Below are positions 45,180 to 53,848 of a stretch of DNA of 64,000 bases, piece after piece. A model generated the notes under the pieces. The model saw only the letters and a program-made list of their open reading frames with translations, had not been told where the DNA came from and made no database searches. Each line of letters begins with the position of its first letter. Positions within the stretch are counted from its first letter, which is position 1. The DNA is from CAZSAK01 sp964605155 (GTDB taxonomy: Bacteria > Pseudomonadota > Gammaproteobacteria > SZUA-140): the NCBI GenBank assembly GCA_964605155.1, contig CAZSAK010000012.1:17830-81829 (forward strand). Direction: 5' to 3'. A program made the translations under genes and the position numbers.

Positions 45180-45620
45180 TCAGGACGCCATCTTGTCGCT
45201 GACTATATCCTGAGCACCCTCGTCCAGGTAGCGCGATATCACTTCAAGCAGCTCATCGCGTGTGAAGGGTTTTAGTATATAGTGACTGGCTCCGACCACA
45301 CGGCCACGAACCCGGTCATACTCCCTGTCCTTTGCACCCAGCAATATCACAGGCGTCTCCTTGAACAATGGATTCTGCTTGATCACGGCACAAACCTGAT
45401 AACCGTTGATTCGCGGTATCTTTACATCAAGCAGGATCAGCTGCGGACGAAATTCCACTATATGGGCCAGTGCCGCAAAGCCGTCACCGGTGGTTGCCAC
45501 TTCATAGCCCGCCTTCTGCAGTAATGACCTGGTGACACACTGCATGCCAAGATTGTCATCCACGACCATAATCCTGGTTTTATCCGTCGAGTGATCGCCT
45601 GTTACATTCTTCACTGTCAA
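45180..45620 (-). CDS. PilG-like single-domain response regulator
   Basis: 146 residues, one receiver. The closest pattern is PilG: VMVIDDS is MVVDDN here, acceptor D65 sits in LILLDVKIPR, then INGYQVCAVIKQNPLFKETPVIL and KPFTRDELL (K117). The acidic pocket D21-D22, D65 and K117 are kept, but the switch Ser/Thr (LSSKD in PilG) is G95 (LLGAKD), which should impair the phosphorylation-induced change. First gene of the cluster, 260 bases upstream of and divergent from gshA. The gshB-pilG neighbourhood agrees with Pseudomonas-type synteny. Confidence 0.8.
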   Translation of the reverse strand: MTVKNVTGDHSTDKTRIMVVDDNLGMQCVTRSLLQKAGYEVATTGDGFAALAHIVEFRPQLILLDVKIPRINGYQVCAVIKQNPLFKETPVILLGAKDREYDRVRGRVVGASHYILKPFTRDELLEVISRYLDEGAQDIVSDKMAS

Positions 45621-45880
45621 ACCCCGAATCAGGAACGGTACCCGGCCGCTCTATTCAACACAGCAACTGATGAATATTATACAACTTATACTGTTGACGC
45701 GTGATAATATGGCAGTATTGCAGGTAATGTCGCGGCGCACGGAATGATGTCCGATTTCAATAATTTTATTATGAAAATCATAGTATTAAATTATCATTCC
45801 AAGAGGCCACGGTGATATTCCGGTTTTAATCCACCCATGACTTGCAGTATGGTATTGCCAGTCTAGAAAACAGGAATCCT

Positions 45881-47176
45881 ATGAGTATCGAGCACCTTCA
45901 TCCGGTCCCTCACCTGACGACCGTATTATCCGGACCACTGCAACATATCGAGAGTCATCTGCTTGATCGGCAGGCTGCGATTGAATCCTGGTTACGTCGT
46001 GAGTGGCAAACCACGCCTCCCCCGTTTTACGCATCGGTCGATCTGCGCAATGCGGGTTTCAAGCTTGCACCGGTCGACACCAACCTGTTCCCCGCCGGAT
46101 TCAATAACTTGAATCCGGCCTTCATCCCCTTGTGTATACAGGCCGTTCAATCCGCCATTGAGCGGATATGCCCGACGGCGAACCAGATCCTGCTGATACC
46201 CGAAAGTCACACCCGTAATATGTACTACCTGGAAAGTCTTGCCACTTTGCAGGACATCCTGACAAAGGCCGGTTACGAGGTCCGCATCGGCACCCTGATC
46301 GAGGATATCGAGACACCCCATGAAATAAATCTGCCGTCAGAGCGCAGGATAGTGCTTGAAACGCCGCAGCGTAATGGTAATCTTCTTGAACTACCCGGCT
46401 TTTCTCCCTGCATGATTCTGCTCAACAATGATCTGGCCGGAGGCCGGCCCGCAATCCTTGAGGCTCTGGAAAAACCCGTGATCCCGCCGCTGGAACTCGG
46501 CTGGTCAACGCGGCTTAAATCGAATCATTTCAAACATTACAAGGGGGTCGTCGATGAATTTGCAGGGCTTATCGACATCGATCCGTGGTTGATCGATCCC
46601 TTGTTCCTGCAGTGTGGCGAAATCGATTTTATGAAACGTGAAGGGGAAGAATGCCTGGAAACGAATGTTTCATCCCTGCTGAATTCCATTCAACGCAAAT
46701 ACGACGAATACAAGATAGACAGAAAACCGTTTGTCGTCGTCAAGGCGGATGCTGGCACCTATGGTATGGGCGTGATGATGGTAAACTCGACCTCAGAGAT
46801 CAAGGGTCTCAACCGTCAGCAACGTACCAAGATGGCGGCGACCAAGGGCGGCAGAACAACGACCAAGGTTATCCTGCAGGAAGGTGTCTACACTTTCGAA
46901 ACCTGGGGAAGTGCACAGTCTGTCGCCGAACCGGTGGTCTATATGATCGACCACTTCGTAGTTGGCGGATTTTACCGCGTCCATACCCGACGCAGCGCGG
47001 ATGAAAACCTTAATGCCCCGGGCATGCAATTCGAACCGCTGGCCTTTGCCGAAACCTGTATCACGCCCGAACTCAAAATGGCCCCTGATGCCAATCCCAA
47101 CCGGTTTTATGCCTACGGCGTCATCGCGAGACTCGCCCTGTTGGCAGCGGCACGTGAAAAGGCCGAATTGAAGTAA
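45881..47176 (+). CDS. gshA: Glutamate-cysteine ligase (GshA, Acidithiobacillus type)
   Basis: 431 residues from the ATG at 45881, which has CAGGA five bases upstream; the frame also opens at a TTG at 45842. It belongs to the GshA family first defined in Acidithiobacillus ferrooxidans, not to the E. coli type, as shown by SVDLRNAGFKLAPVDTNLFPAGFNNL and the ATP-binding FVVVKADAGTYGMGV region. It makes gamma-glutamylcysteine, the first step of glutathione. gshB follows 67 bases later. Confidence 0.93.
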   Translation: MSIEHLHPVPHLTTVLSGPLQHIESHLLDRQAAIESWLRREWQTTPPPFYASVDLRNAGFKLAPVDTNLFPAGFNNLNPAFIPLCIQAVQSAIERICPTANQILLIPESHTRNMYYLESLATLQDILTKAGYEVRIGTLIEDIETPHEINLPSERRIVLETPQRNGNLLELPGFSPCMILLNNDLAGGRPAILEALEKPVIPPLELGWSTRLKSNHFKHYKGVVDEFAGLIDIDPWLIDPLFLQCGEIDFMKREGEECLETNVSSLLNSIQRKYDEYKIDRKPFVVVKADAGTYGMGVMMVNSTSEIKGLNRQQRTKMAATKGGRTTTKVILQEGVYTFETWGSAQSVAEPVVYMIDHFVVGGFYRVHTRRSADENLNAPGMQFEPLAFAETCITPELKMAPDANPNRFYAYGVIARLALLAAAREKAELK

Positions 47177-47243
47177 GCGCGGCTGGTATCCGCCACAGTG
47201 ATCGTCTATAACAATCTCCACATTCCCGTATGCCGTTCAGCCC

Positions 47244-48188
47244 ATGATTAAGCTCGGTGTCGTTATGGATCCCATCGAGTCCATCAACCCCAAAAAGGAC
47301 AGTACCCTGGCGATGCTGATAGAGGCGCAGGCACGGGGTTGGCAACTCTATTATATGGAACAGCGGGATTTGTACTTGAGAGACAACCGGTCTTGTGCAC
47401 ATATGCAGCATTTGACGGTGCATGATGATCCGCACAAATGGTTCGAACTATCGGTTGATGGCCACAGACCACTTGCCGATCTCGATATTATCCTGATGCG
47501 CAAGGATCCGCCGTTCGATATCGAATACATCTATACCACCCATCTGCTTGAGTTGGCCGAACGGGAGGATGTCCTGGTGGTCAACAGACCGCAGGCCTTG
47601 CGTGATGCCAATGAAAAGCTTTCCACTGCGTGGTTCCCGCAATGTACCGCACCGTGCCTGGTCACACGTGATGCCCGACAAATCAAGTCATTTATCGCTG
47701 AACAGCAGGACATCATATTAAAACCACTGTCCGCCATGGGCGGGGAATCCATCTTCCGGGTACGCCAGGATGAACCCAACATCAACGTGATCATCGAAGT
47801 CATGACTGAGCGCGGTAAAAAATTTGTCATGGCGCAACGCTACATACCCGAGATCAGCGAGGGCGACAAACGTATCCTGCTCATCGATGGCGAAGCTGTT
47901 CCCTATGCGCTGGCAAGGATAGCGGCACCAGGCGAGACGCGTGCCAACCTGGCGACTGGCGGTACGGGTATCGGGGTGCCGTTGAGCGAACGCCAGCAGT
48001 GGATCTGTAATGAAGTTGGTCCGAAGCTGAAGGCGATGGGCTTGATATTTGTCGGTCTAGACGTCATCGGAGACTTTCTTACCGAGATCAATGTCACCAG
48101 CCCGACATGCATACGGGAACTGGATGCACTTTACGATATGAATATCAGCGCAATCCTGTTGGATAAGATCGAGGCAAGGTTGGCATGA
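47244..48188 (+). CDS. gshB: Glutathione synthetase GshB
   Basis: 314 residues, standard length, ATP-grasp fold. Recognisable blocks are MDPIESINPKKDSTLAMLIEAQ, RKDPPFDIEYIYTTHLLE, LKPLSAMGGESIFRV and a C-terminal EINVTSPTCIRELD. It adds glycine to gamma-glutamylcysteine. It forms a glutathione operon with gshA, and its TGA at 48186-48188 lies just before the ApbE gene. Confidence 0.97.
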   Translation: MIKLGVVMDPIESINPKKDSTLAMLIEAQARGWQLYYMEQRDLYLRDNRSCAHMQHLTVHDDPHKWFELSVDGHRPLADLDIILMRKDPPFDIEYIYTTHLLELAEREDVLVVNRPQALRDANEKLSTAWFPQCTAPCLVTRDARQIKSFIAEQQDIILKPLSAMGGESIFRVRQDEPNINVIIEVMTERGKKFVMAQRYIPEISEGDKRILLIDGEAVPYALARIAAPGETRANLATGGTGIGVPLSERQQWICNEVGPKLKAMGLIFVGLDVIGDFLTEINVTSPTCIRELDALYDMNISAILLDKIEARLA

Positions 48189-48235
48189 ATATTTCATTTT
48201 CCAATTCCTATACCGGATTCCGGAGATATCGAAAT

Positions 48236-49294
48236 ATGTTTCAGATAATGCAAAAACTCTATCATACGGCGTTATGCGTGTGCATTGTGCTCATTGCCAC
48301 GGGCTGTAGCGATAATGAGTCGAAACTGCACCAGGCACGCCTGGTAGCCTTCGGGACTCTGGTCGATATCAGTACCTGGGGCGTCGATGATGACGTCGCG
48401 GAGCAGGCCGTTGCAGCGGTCGAATCCACCTTCAATAAAATCGATCACACCTGGCACGCCTGGCATCCCAGCGATTTGACACAGATTGACACCCAGCTGG
48501 CAAAAGGCGAGCAGGTCGAGCTGGATGCGGATAAAATAGCATTCTTCAAGAAAGCCATGCGGCTGGCCGATGCTAGTGGTGAACTTTTCAACCCGGCTAT
48601 CGGCAAATTGATTGCGTTATGGGGTTTCAATCAGGATGACCGGCCTCAAGGGCCACCGCCCGATCCCGCCGCGATCACATCGTTGTTGGCACTGCACCCG
48701 AGTATGGACGATCTCATCATTACCGATACAACCTTGAAGAGCAGCAATCCCGCCGTACGCTTCGACTTTGGTGGTTATGCCAAGGGCTACGCAATCGACC
48801 AGGCGATGGCCGTGTTGCGCGCACGTGGCATCGACAATGCCATCATCAACGCAGGGGGTGACCTGCGCGCCATCGGCGTCCATGGCGATCGTCCCTGGCG
48901 CATCGGCATCCGCCATCCGAGAAACCCTGGTATTATCGCCTCAGTGGAAACCTCCGGCGATGAAAGCGTATTCACCTCGGGAACCTATGAGCGCTTCTTC
49001 GAATATGACGGAGTCACTTATCACCACATCATTGACCCGCGCGATGGATATCCTGCGAAACACACGCTGTCCGTCACCATTATCTATGATGACGCCGCCA
49101 CGGCAGACACCGCTGCCACGGCACTGGTCGTTGCGGGCCCTGAACTATGGCAAAAGACCGCTGCGCAAATGGGCATCACACAGGTCATGCTGATCGACGA
49201 TCAGCTGACCGTTTACATGACCCCGGCGATGGCGAAACGTATTCACTTCGAAATCGACCCGCCCCCAAAGGTAATCATCGGTGATGTGTCATGA
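48236..49294 (+). CDS. apbE: ApbE lipoprotein, FAD:protein FMN transferase
   Basis: 352 residues. Lipobox LIATGC gives a lipid-anchored Cys at about residue 24 when the ATG at 48236 is used (CGGAG ten bases upstream); an ATG at 48185 overlapping gshB adds 17 residues before the signal. ApbE signatures are AWHPSDLTQIDTQL, RFDFGGYAKGYAIDQAM, INAGGDLRAIG and HHIIDPRDGYPA. It transfers FMN from FAD onto Ser/Thr of exported flavoproteins. It is coupled to the NusG-II gene (overlap of four bases). No flavinylation target motif was noticed in neighbouring proteins. Confidence 0.92.
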   Translation: MFQIMQKLYHTALCVCIVLIATGCSDNESKLHQARLVAFGTLVDISTWGVDDDVAEQAVAAVESTFNKIDHTWHAWHPSDLTQIDTQLAKGEQVELDADKIAFFKKAMRLADASGELFNPAIGKLIALWGFNQDDRPQGPPPDPAAITSLLALHPSMDDLIITDTTLKSSNPAVRFDFGGYAKGYAIDQAMAVLRARGIDNAIINAGGDLRAIGVHGDRPWRIGIRHPRNPGIIASVETSGDESVFTSGTYERFFEYDGVTYHHIIDPRDGYPAKHTLSVTIIYDDAATADTAATALVVAGPELWQKTAAQMGITQVMLIDDQLTVYMTPAMAKRIHFEIDPPPKVIIGDVS

Positions 49295-49650
49295 CGAGAG
49301 CTGATTTTCTTGTCGCAATGCTTGCGCTAGGCATGCTGCCTTTACTATATAACAGATATTGGGAGGAGCCGGTTGAGGGCGAAGACGCCGAGATCATGGC
49401 GGGCGACGACAAGAAACTGAAAGTTTCATTGAATACCAATCGCCGATTGAACATCGAGGGACCGCTGGGAACCAGTGTCCTCGAGGTACAGGACAGCAGA
49501 ATACGTTTCGTCAGCTCCCCGTGCCGTGGCAAACAATGTATTCACAGCGGCTGGTTGCAAAACACGGGCGACTTCGCCGCCTGCTTGCCTAATCATATCA
49601 GTGTAACTGTACGCGGCAACAACCGACACTACGATGCCATCAATTTTTAA
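49291..49650 (+). CDS. NusG domain II-containing exported protein (EetA-like)
   Basis: 119 residues: an N-terminal membrane anchor (about 5-20), then a NusG domain II fold with the typical SSPCRGKQCIHSGWLQ (C78, C83) and ACLPNHISV (C98). Such proteins pair with ApbE and Gx in clusters linked to extracytosolic flavinylation and extracellular electron transfer (EetA of Listeria-type systems is related). The ATG overlaps the apbE stop. Confidence 0.78.
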   Translation: MTRADFLVAMLALGMLPLLYNRYWEEPVEGEDAEIMAGDDKKLKVSLNTNRRLNIEGPLGTSVLEVQDSRIRFVSSPCRGKQCIHSGWLQNTGDFAACLPNHISVTVRGNNRHYDAINF

Positions 49651-49664
49651 CATTGTTTGATGAT

Positions 49665-50186
49665 ATGAGTTCAGATGCCCGGCAGATAACCATCAATCCC
49701 ACCCGCGAAGATTACCGGATTGCCTGGCTGACCGCGCTCGCCATTACCATACATATCGTGGAGAGCGCCCTGCCCAGTCCTGTACCAGGCATCAAACCGG
49801 GGCTCGCCAACGTCATCACCATCGTGGTGTTGCTGATGTACGGCTGGCCGACCGCGGCATGGGTGGCAATGCTGCGGGTCGTCGTTGGCAGCCTCGTGAT
49901 AGGTACCTTCCTGACACCAACGTTCGTGCTCAGTTTTTCGGGAGCTGTCGCCAGCATCACGGTACTGGGTATCGGCTCACTGCTGCCCGGTAAGGGCCTG
50001 GGACCCATCGGTTACAGCCTCCTCGCCGCGATGGCGCACATGGCAACCCAGTTCACAGTCGCCTACCTGCTGTTCATACCTCACCCGGGCCTGTTCAAAT
50101 TATTGCCCGTGTTGATGACGGCATCCGTCGTTTTTGGTATTGTCAGTGGACTTGTAGTCAGCGCGATTATGAATCGCATACGTTAA
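49665..50186 (+). CDS. Gx/EetB-like membrane transporter subunit
   Basis: 173 residues from the ATG at 49665 (TTG at 49653 is an alternative). Five or six membrane helices with SALPSPVPGIKPGLANVIT at the start, the signature of the Hpre_diP_synt_I (Gx) family, often mis-annotated as heptaprenyl diphosphate synthase component I. The family is related to ECF-type substrate-binding membrane subunits and occurs with ApbE and NusG-II genes. Its TAA overlaps the tonB start. Confidence 0.8.
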   Translation: MSSDARQITINPTREDYRIAWLTALAITIHIVESALPSPVPGIKPGLANVITIVVLLMYGWPTAAWVAMLRVVVGSLVIGTFLTPTFVLSFSGAVASITVLGIGSLLPGKGLGPIGYSLLAAMAHMATQFTVAYLLFIPHPGLFKLLPVLMTASVVFGIVSGLVVSAIMNRIR

Positions 50187-51079
50187 TGATGGCCGCTGTT
50201 TATCCGACTCCACCCACCACACCGACATCGACCGACCGCCTTGGTCTGACCATTTTCTTTGCGGTTATCATCCACGCCATGATCATCCTCGGGATCACCT
50301 TCAGCCCTAAAGACCGCCAGGATGACGAGAAATCCCAGACGACGATGGAGATTACCCTGGTTCACCAGAAGAGCGATCATACCCCGGAAGAGGCTGAGTT
50401 ACTGGCCCAGGCCAACCTTGAAGGTGGCGGAATCAATGAACAAAAACTCCGCCCGACCAGCCCGACTTCGCAACCGGTAAACCTGACCGACACCGGCTTG
50501 TCGGCATCCATCAGTGTTGCCGCGTCACCCAGGGAAGATCAGCAGCACACCCCGCCGGTGCTGGCACAGGAAAACCCGGCAATGCAGCAGGTACAATCGC
50601 AACAAAGGTCTCCCCAGGAAACGGAAAACCTGCCCAGCAGTTCGGAACTGGCCGCCATGAACATGAAGATTGCCAATCTGAGCGCTGAGATCGACAAATC
50701 CTTACAGGCCTATTCACAACGCCTGAAACATCGCTATATCTCATCTCGCACACGTGAATACCGTGACGCCGCCTATCTGGATGCCTGGCGTATGAAAATA
50801 GAGCGTATCGGTAATCTCAATTATCCGGAAGAAGCCAAACGGCAAAACCTTTCGGGTAGCCTGACACTGGATGTCGCCTTGGATGCGGACGGGACCGTCC
50901 ACAGTATCAACCTGCGTCGCAGTTCCGGTCACAAGGTCCTTGACGACGCGGCCATACGTATTGTCAACCTGGCCGCACCGTTTGCCCCCTTCCCGGATGA
51001 ATTACGCAAGGACACCGATGTGTTGCATATCACACGGACCTGGCAGTTTCTCAGCAGTAATCAGTTCCAAACCCAATAG
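50186..51079 (+). CDS. tonB: TonB-family energy transducer
   Basis: 297 residues: an N-terminal membrane helix (about 14-34) followed by a long polar linker (about 45-195, Gln/Pro/Glu-rich) and a C-terminal TonB domain (about 210-290) with LNYPEEAKRQNLSGSLTLDVALD and SSGHKVLDDAAIRIV. It couples the proton motive force through ExbB/ExbD to outer-membrane receptors. The linker lacks the Pro-Lys repeats of classic TonB. The position between gshB and yqgE is conserved in Gammaproteobacteria. ATG codons at 50186 and 50189 are both possible. Confidence 0.9.
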   Translation: MMAAVYPTPPTTPTSTDRLGLTIFFAVIIHAMIILGITFSPKDRQDDEKSQTTMEITLVHQKSDHTPEEAELLAQANLEGGGINEQKLRPTSPTSQPVNLTDTGLSASISVAASPREDQQHTPPVLAQENPAMQQVQSQQRSPQETENLPSSSELAAMNMKIANLSAEIDKSLQAYSQRLKHRYISSRTREYRDAAYLDAWRMKIERIGNLNYPEEAKRQNLSGSLTLDVALDADGTVHSINLRRSSGHKVLDDAAIRIVNLAAPFAPFPDELRKDTDVLHITRTWQFLSSNQFQTQ

Positions 51080-51273
51080 CCTTGCTTAAAGAACCCTATG
51101 TAAATCAATTGGGTATAGTCAGGGATGGATTGAAGGCGGTTTACAAGAAGGCGTGTAAGCCGGCTTTGCCAGGTTTCATCGCGGCAAGCAGGACTATCGT
51201 GTTCATTATTCCATGCCGCTCCGTACGGGATTGCCATTGCCAAGCATGGCATATTTGAGATAGGGTTCTTTAT

Positions 51274-51837
51274 ATGGCCGAGACCATGTCCCTCACTAAT
51301 CAATTCCTGATCGCAATGCCCACCCTGCAGGATCCTAACTTCATGCGCAGCGTTACATACATCTGCGAGCATAATGAAAACGGCTGCATGGGTATCATCA
51401 TCAACCGACCGCTGGATATTACATTGGGGGAAGTATTGCGTCAGCTGGAAATCCACGTGGATGATCCCGATATCTCCCATCAACCCGTGTATCTCGGGGG
51501 GCCGGTACAGAACGAACGCGGATTTGTGATACATCGTCCGCACGGTGACTGGGAGGCCATACTCAAGGTCACCAGTGAAATCGGAATCACCTCATCGCGC
51601 GATATCCTGGCAGCTATCGCGGAGGGCAAGGGCCCTGAAAAGAATCTCATCGCGCTTGGATACGCCGGCTGGGGTGCGGGACAACTTGAAAGCGAGATTG
51701 CCCAGAATGCCTGGTTGAGCACACCTGCAGACAACAGCATCATCTTCGAAGCACCGTTTGATAAACGCTGGGAAGCGGCCGTCGCCCTGGCGGGAATCGA
51801 TCTCAACAAACTGTCCAGCGAGATCGGCCACGCATGA
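51274..51837 (+). CDS. YqgE/AlgH family protein
   Basis: 187 residues, single UPF0301 (YqgE/AlgH) domain. Typical segments are NQFLIAMPTLQDPNFMRSVTYICEHNENGCMGIIINRPL, VYLGGPVQNERGFV and LGYAGWGAGQLE. The fold is known but its biochemical role is not; in Pseudomonas it affects alginate regulation. Its stop overlaps ruvX (ATGA). Confidence 0.93.
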   Translation: MAETMSLTNQFLIAMPTLQDPNFMRSVTYICEHNENGCMGIIINRPLDITLGEVLRQLEIHVDDPDISHQPVYLGGPVQNERGFVIHRPHGDWEAILKVTSEIGITSSRDILAAIAEGKGPEKNLIALGYAGWGAGQLESEIAQNAWLSTPADNSIIFEAPFDKRWEAAVALAGIDLNKLSSEIGHA

Positions 51838-52289
51838 AGCAACATCGGACCTTGCTCGGGTTTGATTACGGAACAAAGAGGATTGGAATTGCTGTTGGAC
51901 AGGAACTCACCTCCTCGTCATCCCCGCTTGAAACAATCCACAACAGAAAAAACGCGCCTGACTGGACGGCGATTGAAAAGCATATCCATAACTGGCGGGC
52001 CGACGCTTTGGTGGTAGGTATACCCTTCAGTATGGACGGCACGGAACATGCGTTGACACATGCCGCAAGACGTTTCGCGGCTGCGCTTGAAAAGCGCTAT
52101 CATCTGCCGGTCTATACCGTCGACGAACGTTTAACCTCCATCGAGGCGCAACATATAATCAGGGACATGGGCACATTGCCTCACAAGCTCAAACAGAAAA
52201 AAACCCTCATCGATCAGGTTGCCGCACGACTGATCCTAGATACCTATCTCAGCCAGCGTGGCATACAACATGACAAGAAGTGTGGCTGA
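51834..52289 (+). CDS. ruvX: Holliday-junction resolvase-like RuvX (YqgF)
   Basis: 151 residues of the RNase H-like YqgF family. The LLGFDYGTKRIGIAVG start carries the first catalytic Asp, and VVGIPFSMDGTEH and DERLTSIEAQ follow. The family takes part in 16S rRNA 5'-end maturation and possibly resolves recombination junctions. It overlaps yqgE by four bases; pyrR follows after 29. Confidence 0.95.
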   Translation: MKQHRTLLGFDYGTKRIGIAVGQELTSSSSPLETIHNRKNAPDWTAIEKHIHNWRADALVVGIPFSMDGTEHALTHAARRFAAALEKRYHLPVYTVDERLTSIEAQHIIRDMGTLPHKLKQKKTLIDQVAARLILDTYLSQRGIQHDKKCG

Positions 52290-52318
52290 AACATGACCGT
52301 AAAACAGAATGAACAATC

Positions 52319-52840
52319 GTGAATAATCGAAATTTCGATGTCGACCAGATCATTGCCAATGTGGCCGGGCAATTGAGGTCGCATCTGGAAACTCACAATA
52401 TCCCTGATCCGATCATGATCGGTATCCACACAGGCGGTGTGTGGATTGCTCAGCGTCTGCATGAGTTGCTGACAATGAAGGAACCACTGGGTACGCTGGA
52501 TATATCATTCTACCGCGACGATTTCACACGGGTCGGTGTGAATCCACAGGTCAAGCCGTCGCGTCTACCGCTCAATCTGGACGACCGGTATATCATCCTC
52601 GTAGATGACGTATTATACACCGGCCGTACCATCAGGGCGGCGTTGAATGAAATATTCGATTACGGCAGGCCGGCCGCAATTCTGCTTGTCGTTCTGGTCG
52701 AGCGTGGCGGCCGGGAACTGCCCATCCAGGCCGATGTGGTTGGTACCCATGTCGAGTTGACTGAAGGGCACCATATCAAACTTCAGGGGCCCGAACCTTT
52801 GAGTCTGAAAGTTATTGACATGGATATGATGGAGAAATAA
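52319..52840 (+). CDS. pyrR: PyrR bifunctional pyrimidine regulator/uracil phosphoribosyltransferase
   Basis: 173 residues. The PRPP-binding loop VDDVLYTGRTIRAALNE is near 98-114, with the FYRDDFTRVG segment before it. In Bacillus PyrR binds pyr mRNA; in Proteobacteria its regulatory role is less clear, though the gene sits regularly before pyrB. GTG start at 52319 with no strong ribosome site. Confidence 0.94.
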   Translation: MNNRNFDVDQIIANVAGQLRSHLETHNIPDPIMIGIHTGGVWIAQRLHELLTMKEPLGTLDISFYRDDFTRVGVNPQVKPSRLPLNLDDRYIILVDDVLYTGRTIRAALNEIFDYGRPAAILLVVLVERGGRELPIQADVVGTHVELTEGHHIKLQGPEPLSLKVIDMDMMEK

Positions 52841-52864
52841 ATTCCCGGCACACGCGATCAGTCT

Positions 52865-53848
52865 ATGAATAAATCCAATATCCAGCTCAATGAACAAGGC
52901 CGATTGCGTCATTTTCTTTCTATCGAAGGACTCAGCCGCTCATTATTGACGGATATTCTGAATACCGCAGAGTCCTTTACCAGCGTTACCGAACAGTCTG
53001 TCAAGAAAGTACCTCTATTACGCGGCAAGACCATCGTCAACCTGTTCTTCGAATCCAGTACCCGCACAAGGACCACGTTTGAGCTTGCGGCCAAGCGGCT
53101 TTCGGCGGATGTGCTAAATATCAACATCAGTGTCTCCGCAACAAGCAAGGGTGAAACCTTGCTCGATACGATCCGTAATCTCGAGGCGATGCACTGCGAT
53201 ATGTTCATTGTCCGTCATCCGCTCAGCGGAGCCGCGCATTTTATCGCCCGGTTTGCCGCACCCCATATCAGCATCATCAACGCGGGCGACGGCCGTCATT
53301 CCCACCCGACCCAGGCAATGCTCGATATGTTTACCATCAGGCGGCACAAGGGTGAATTTCATAAATTGCGCGTTGCCATCGTCGGGGACATATCACATTC
53401 CCGCGTCGCGCGCTCGCAGATACACGCCCTCAATATCCTTGGTGCCGAAGAGGTCCGGATTATCGGTCCCAAGACTCTCATACCGGCAGAGGCACACACT
53501 CTCGGTGTACATGTCTTTCATGACCTGCGCGAGGGGCTGCGCGATGTCGACGTGGTGATTATGCTGCGCATACAGAAAGAGCGTATGGAAGGTGCGTTTT
53601 TACCCAGCGAACATGAGTACTTTCAACTCTATGGCCTGACAGAAAAGAAGCTTGAACTGGCCAAACCTGACATCATTGTGATGCACCCCGGACCGATCAA
53701 CCGTGGCGTCGAAATCGACTCGGTCGTGGCGGACGGCTCTCGGTCCCTGATACTGCAGCAGGTTACACATGGTATTGCGGTGCGCATGGCGGTAATGTCA
53801 CTTGCGATGGGGCATTCATTCAGCGATACCGAACGGGAGGGTTCCTGA
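52865..53848 (+). CDS. pyrB: Aspartate carbamoyltransferase catalytic subunit PyrB
   Basis: 327 residues. The carbamoyl-phosphate signature FESSTRTRTTFE is near 59-70, IINAGDGRHSHPTQAMLD near 138, and HPGPINRGVEI near 277. It makes carbamoyl-aspartate in pyrimidine synthesis. It overlaps pyrC' by one base. In Pseudomonas-type organisms PyrB forms a stable complex with the inactive PyrC', and the same pairing is seen here; no PyrI regulatory gene follows. Confidence 0.96.
   Translation: MNKSNIQLNEQGRLRHFLSIEGLSRSLLTDILNTAESFTSVTEQSVKKVPLLRGKTIVNLFFESSTRTRTTFELAAKRLSADVLNINISVSATSKGETLLDTIRNLEAMHCDMFIVRHPLSGAAHFIARFAAPHISIINAGDGRHSHPTQAMLDMFTIRRHKGEFHKLRVAIVGDISHSRVARSQIHALNILGAEEVRIIGPKTLIPAEAHTLGVHVFHDLREGLRDVDVVIMLRIQKERMEGAFLPSEHEYFQLYGLTEKKLELAKPDIIVMHPGPINRGVEIDSVVADGSRSLILQQVTHGIAVRMAVMSLAMGHSFSDTEREGS

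Noticed and set aside
44969..45202. A 77-codon plus-strand frame in the Chp gap
   Set aside because: Wrong strand, Cys/Arg-rich random look, no resemblance to PilH or PilI.
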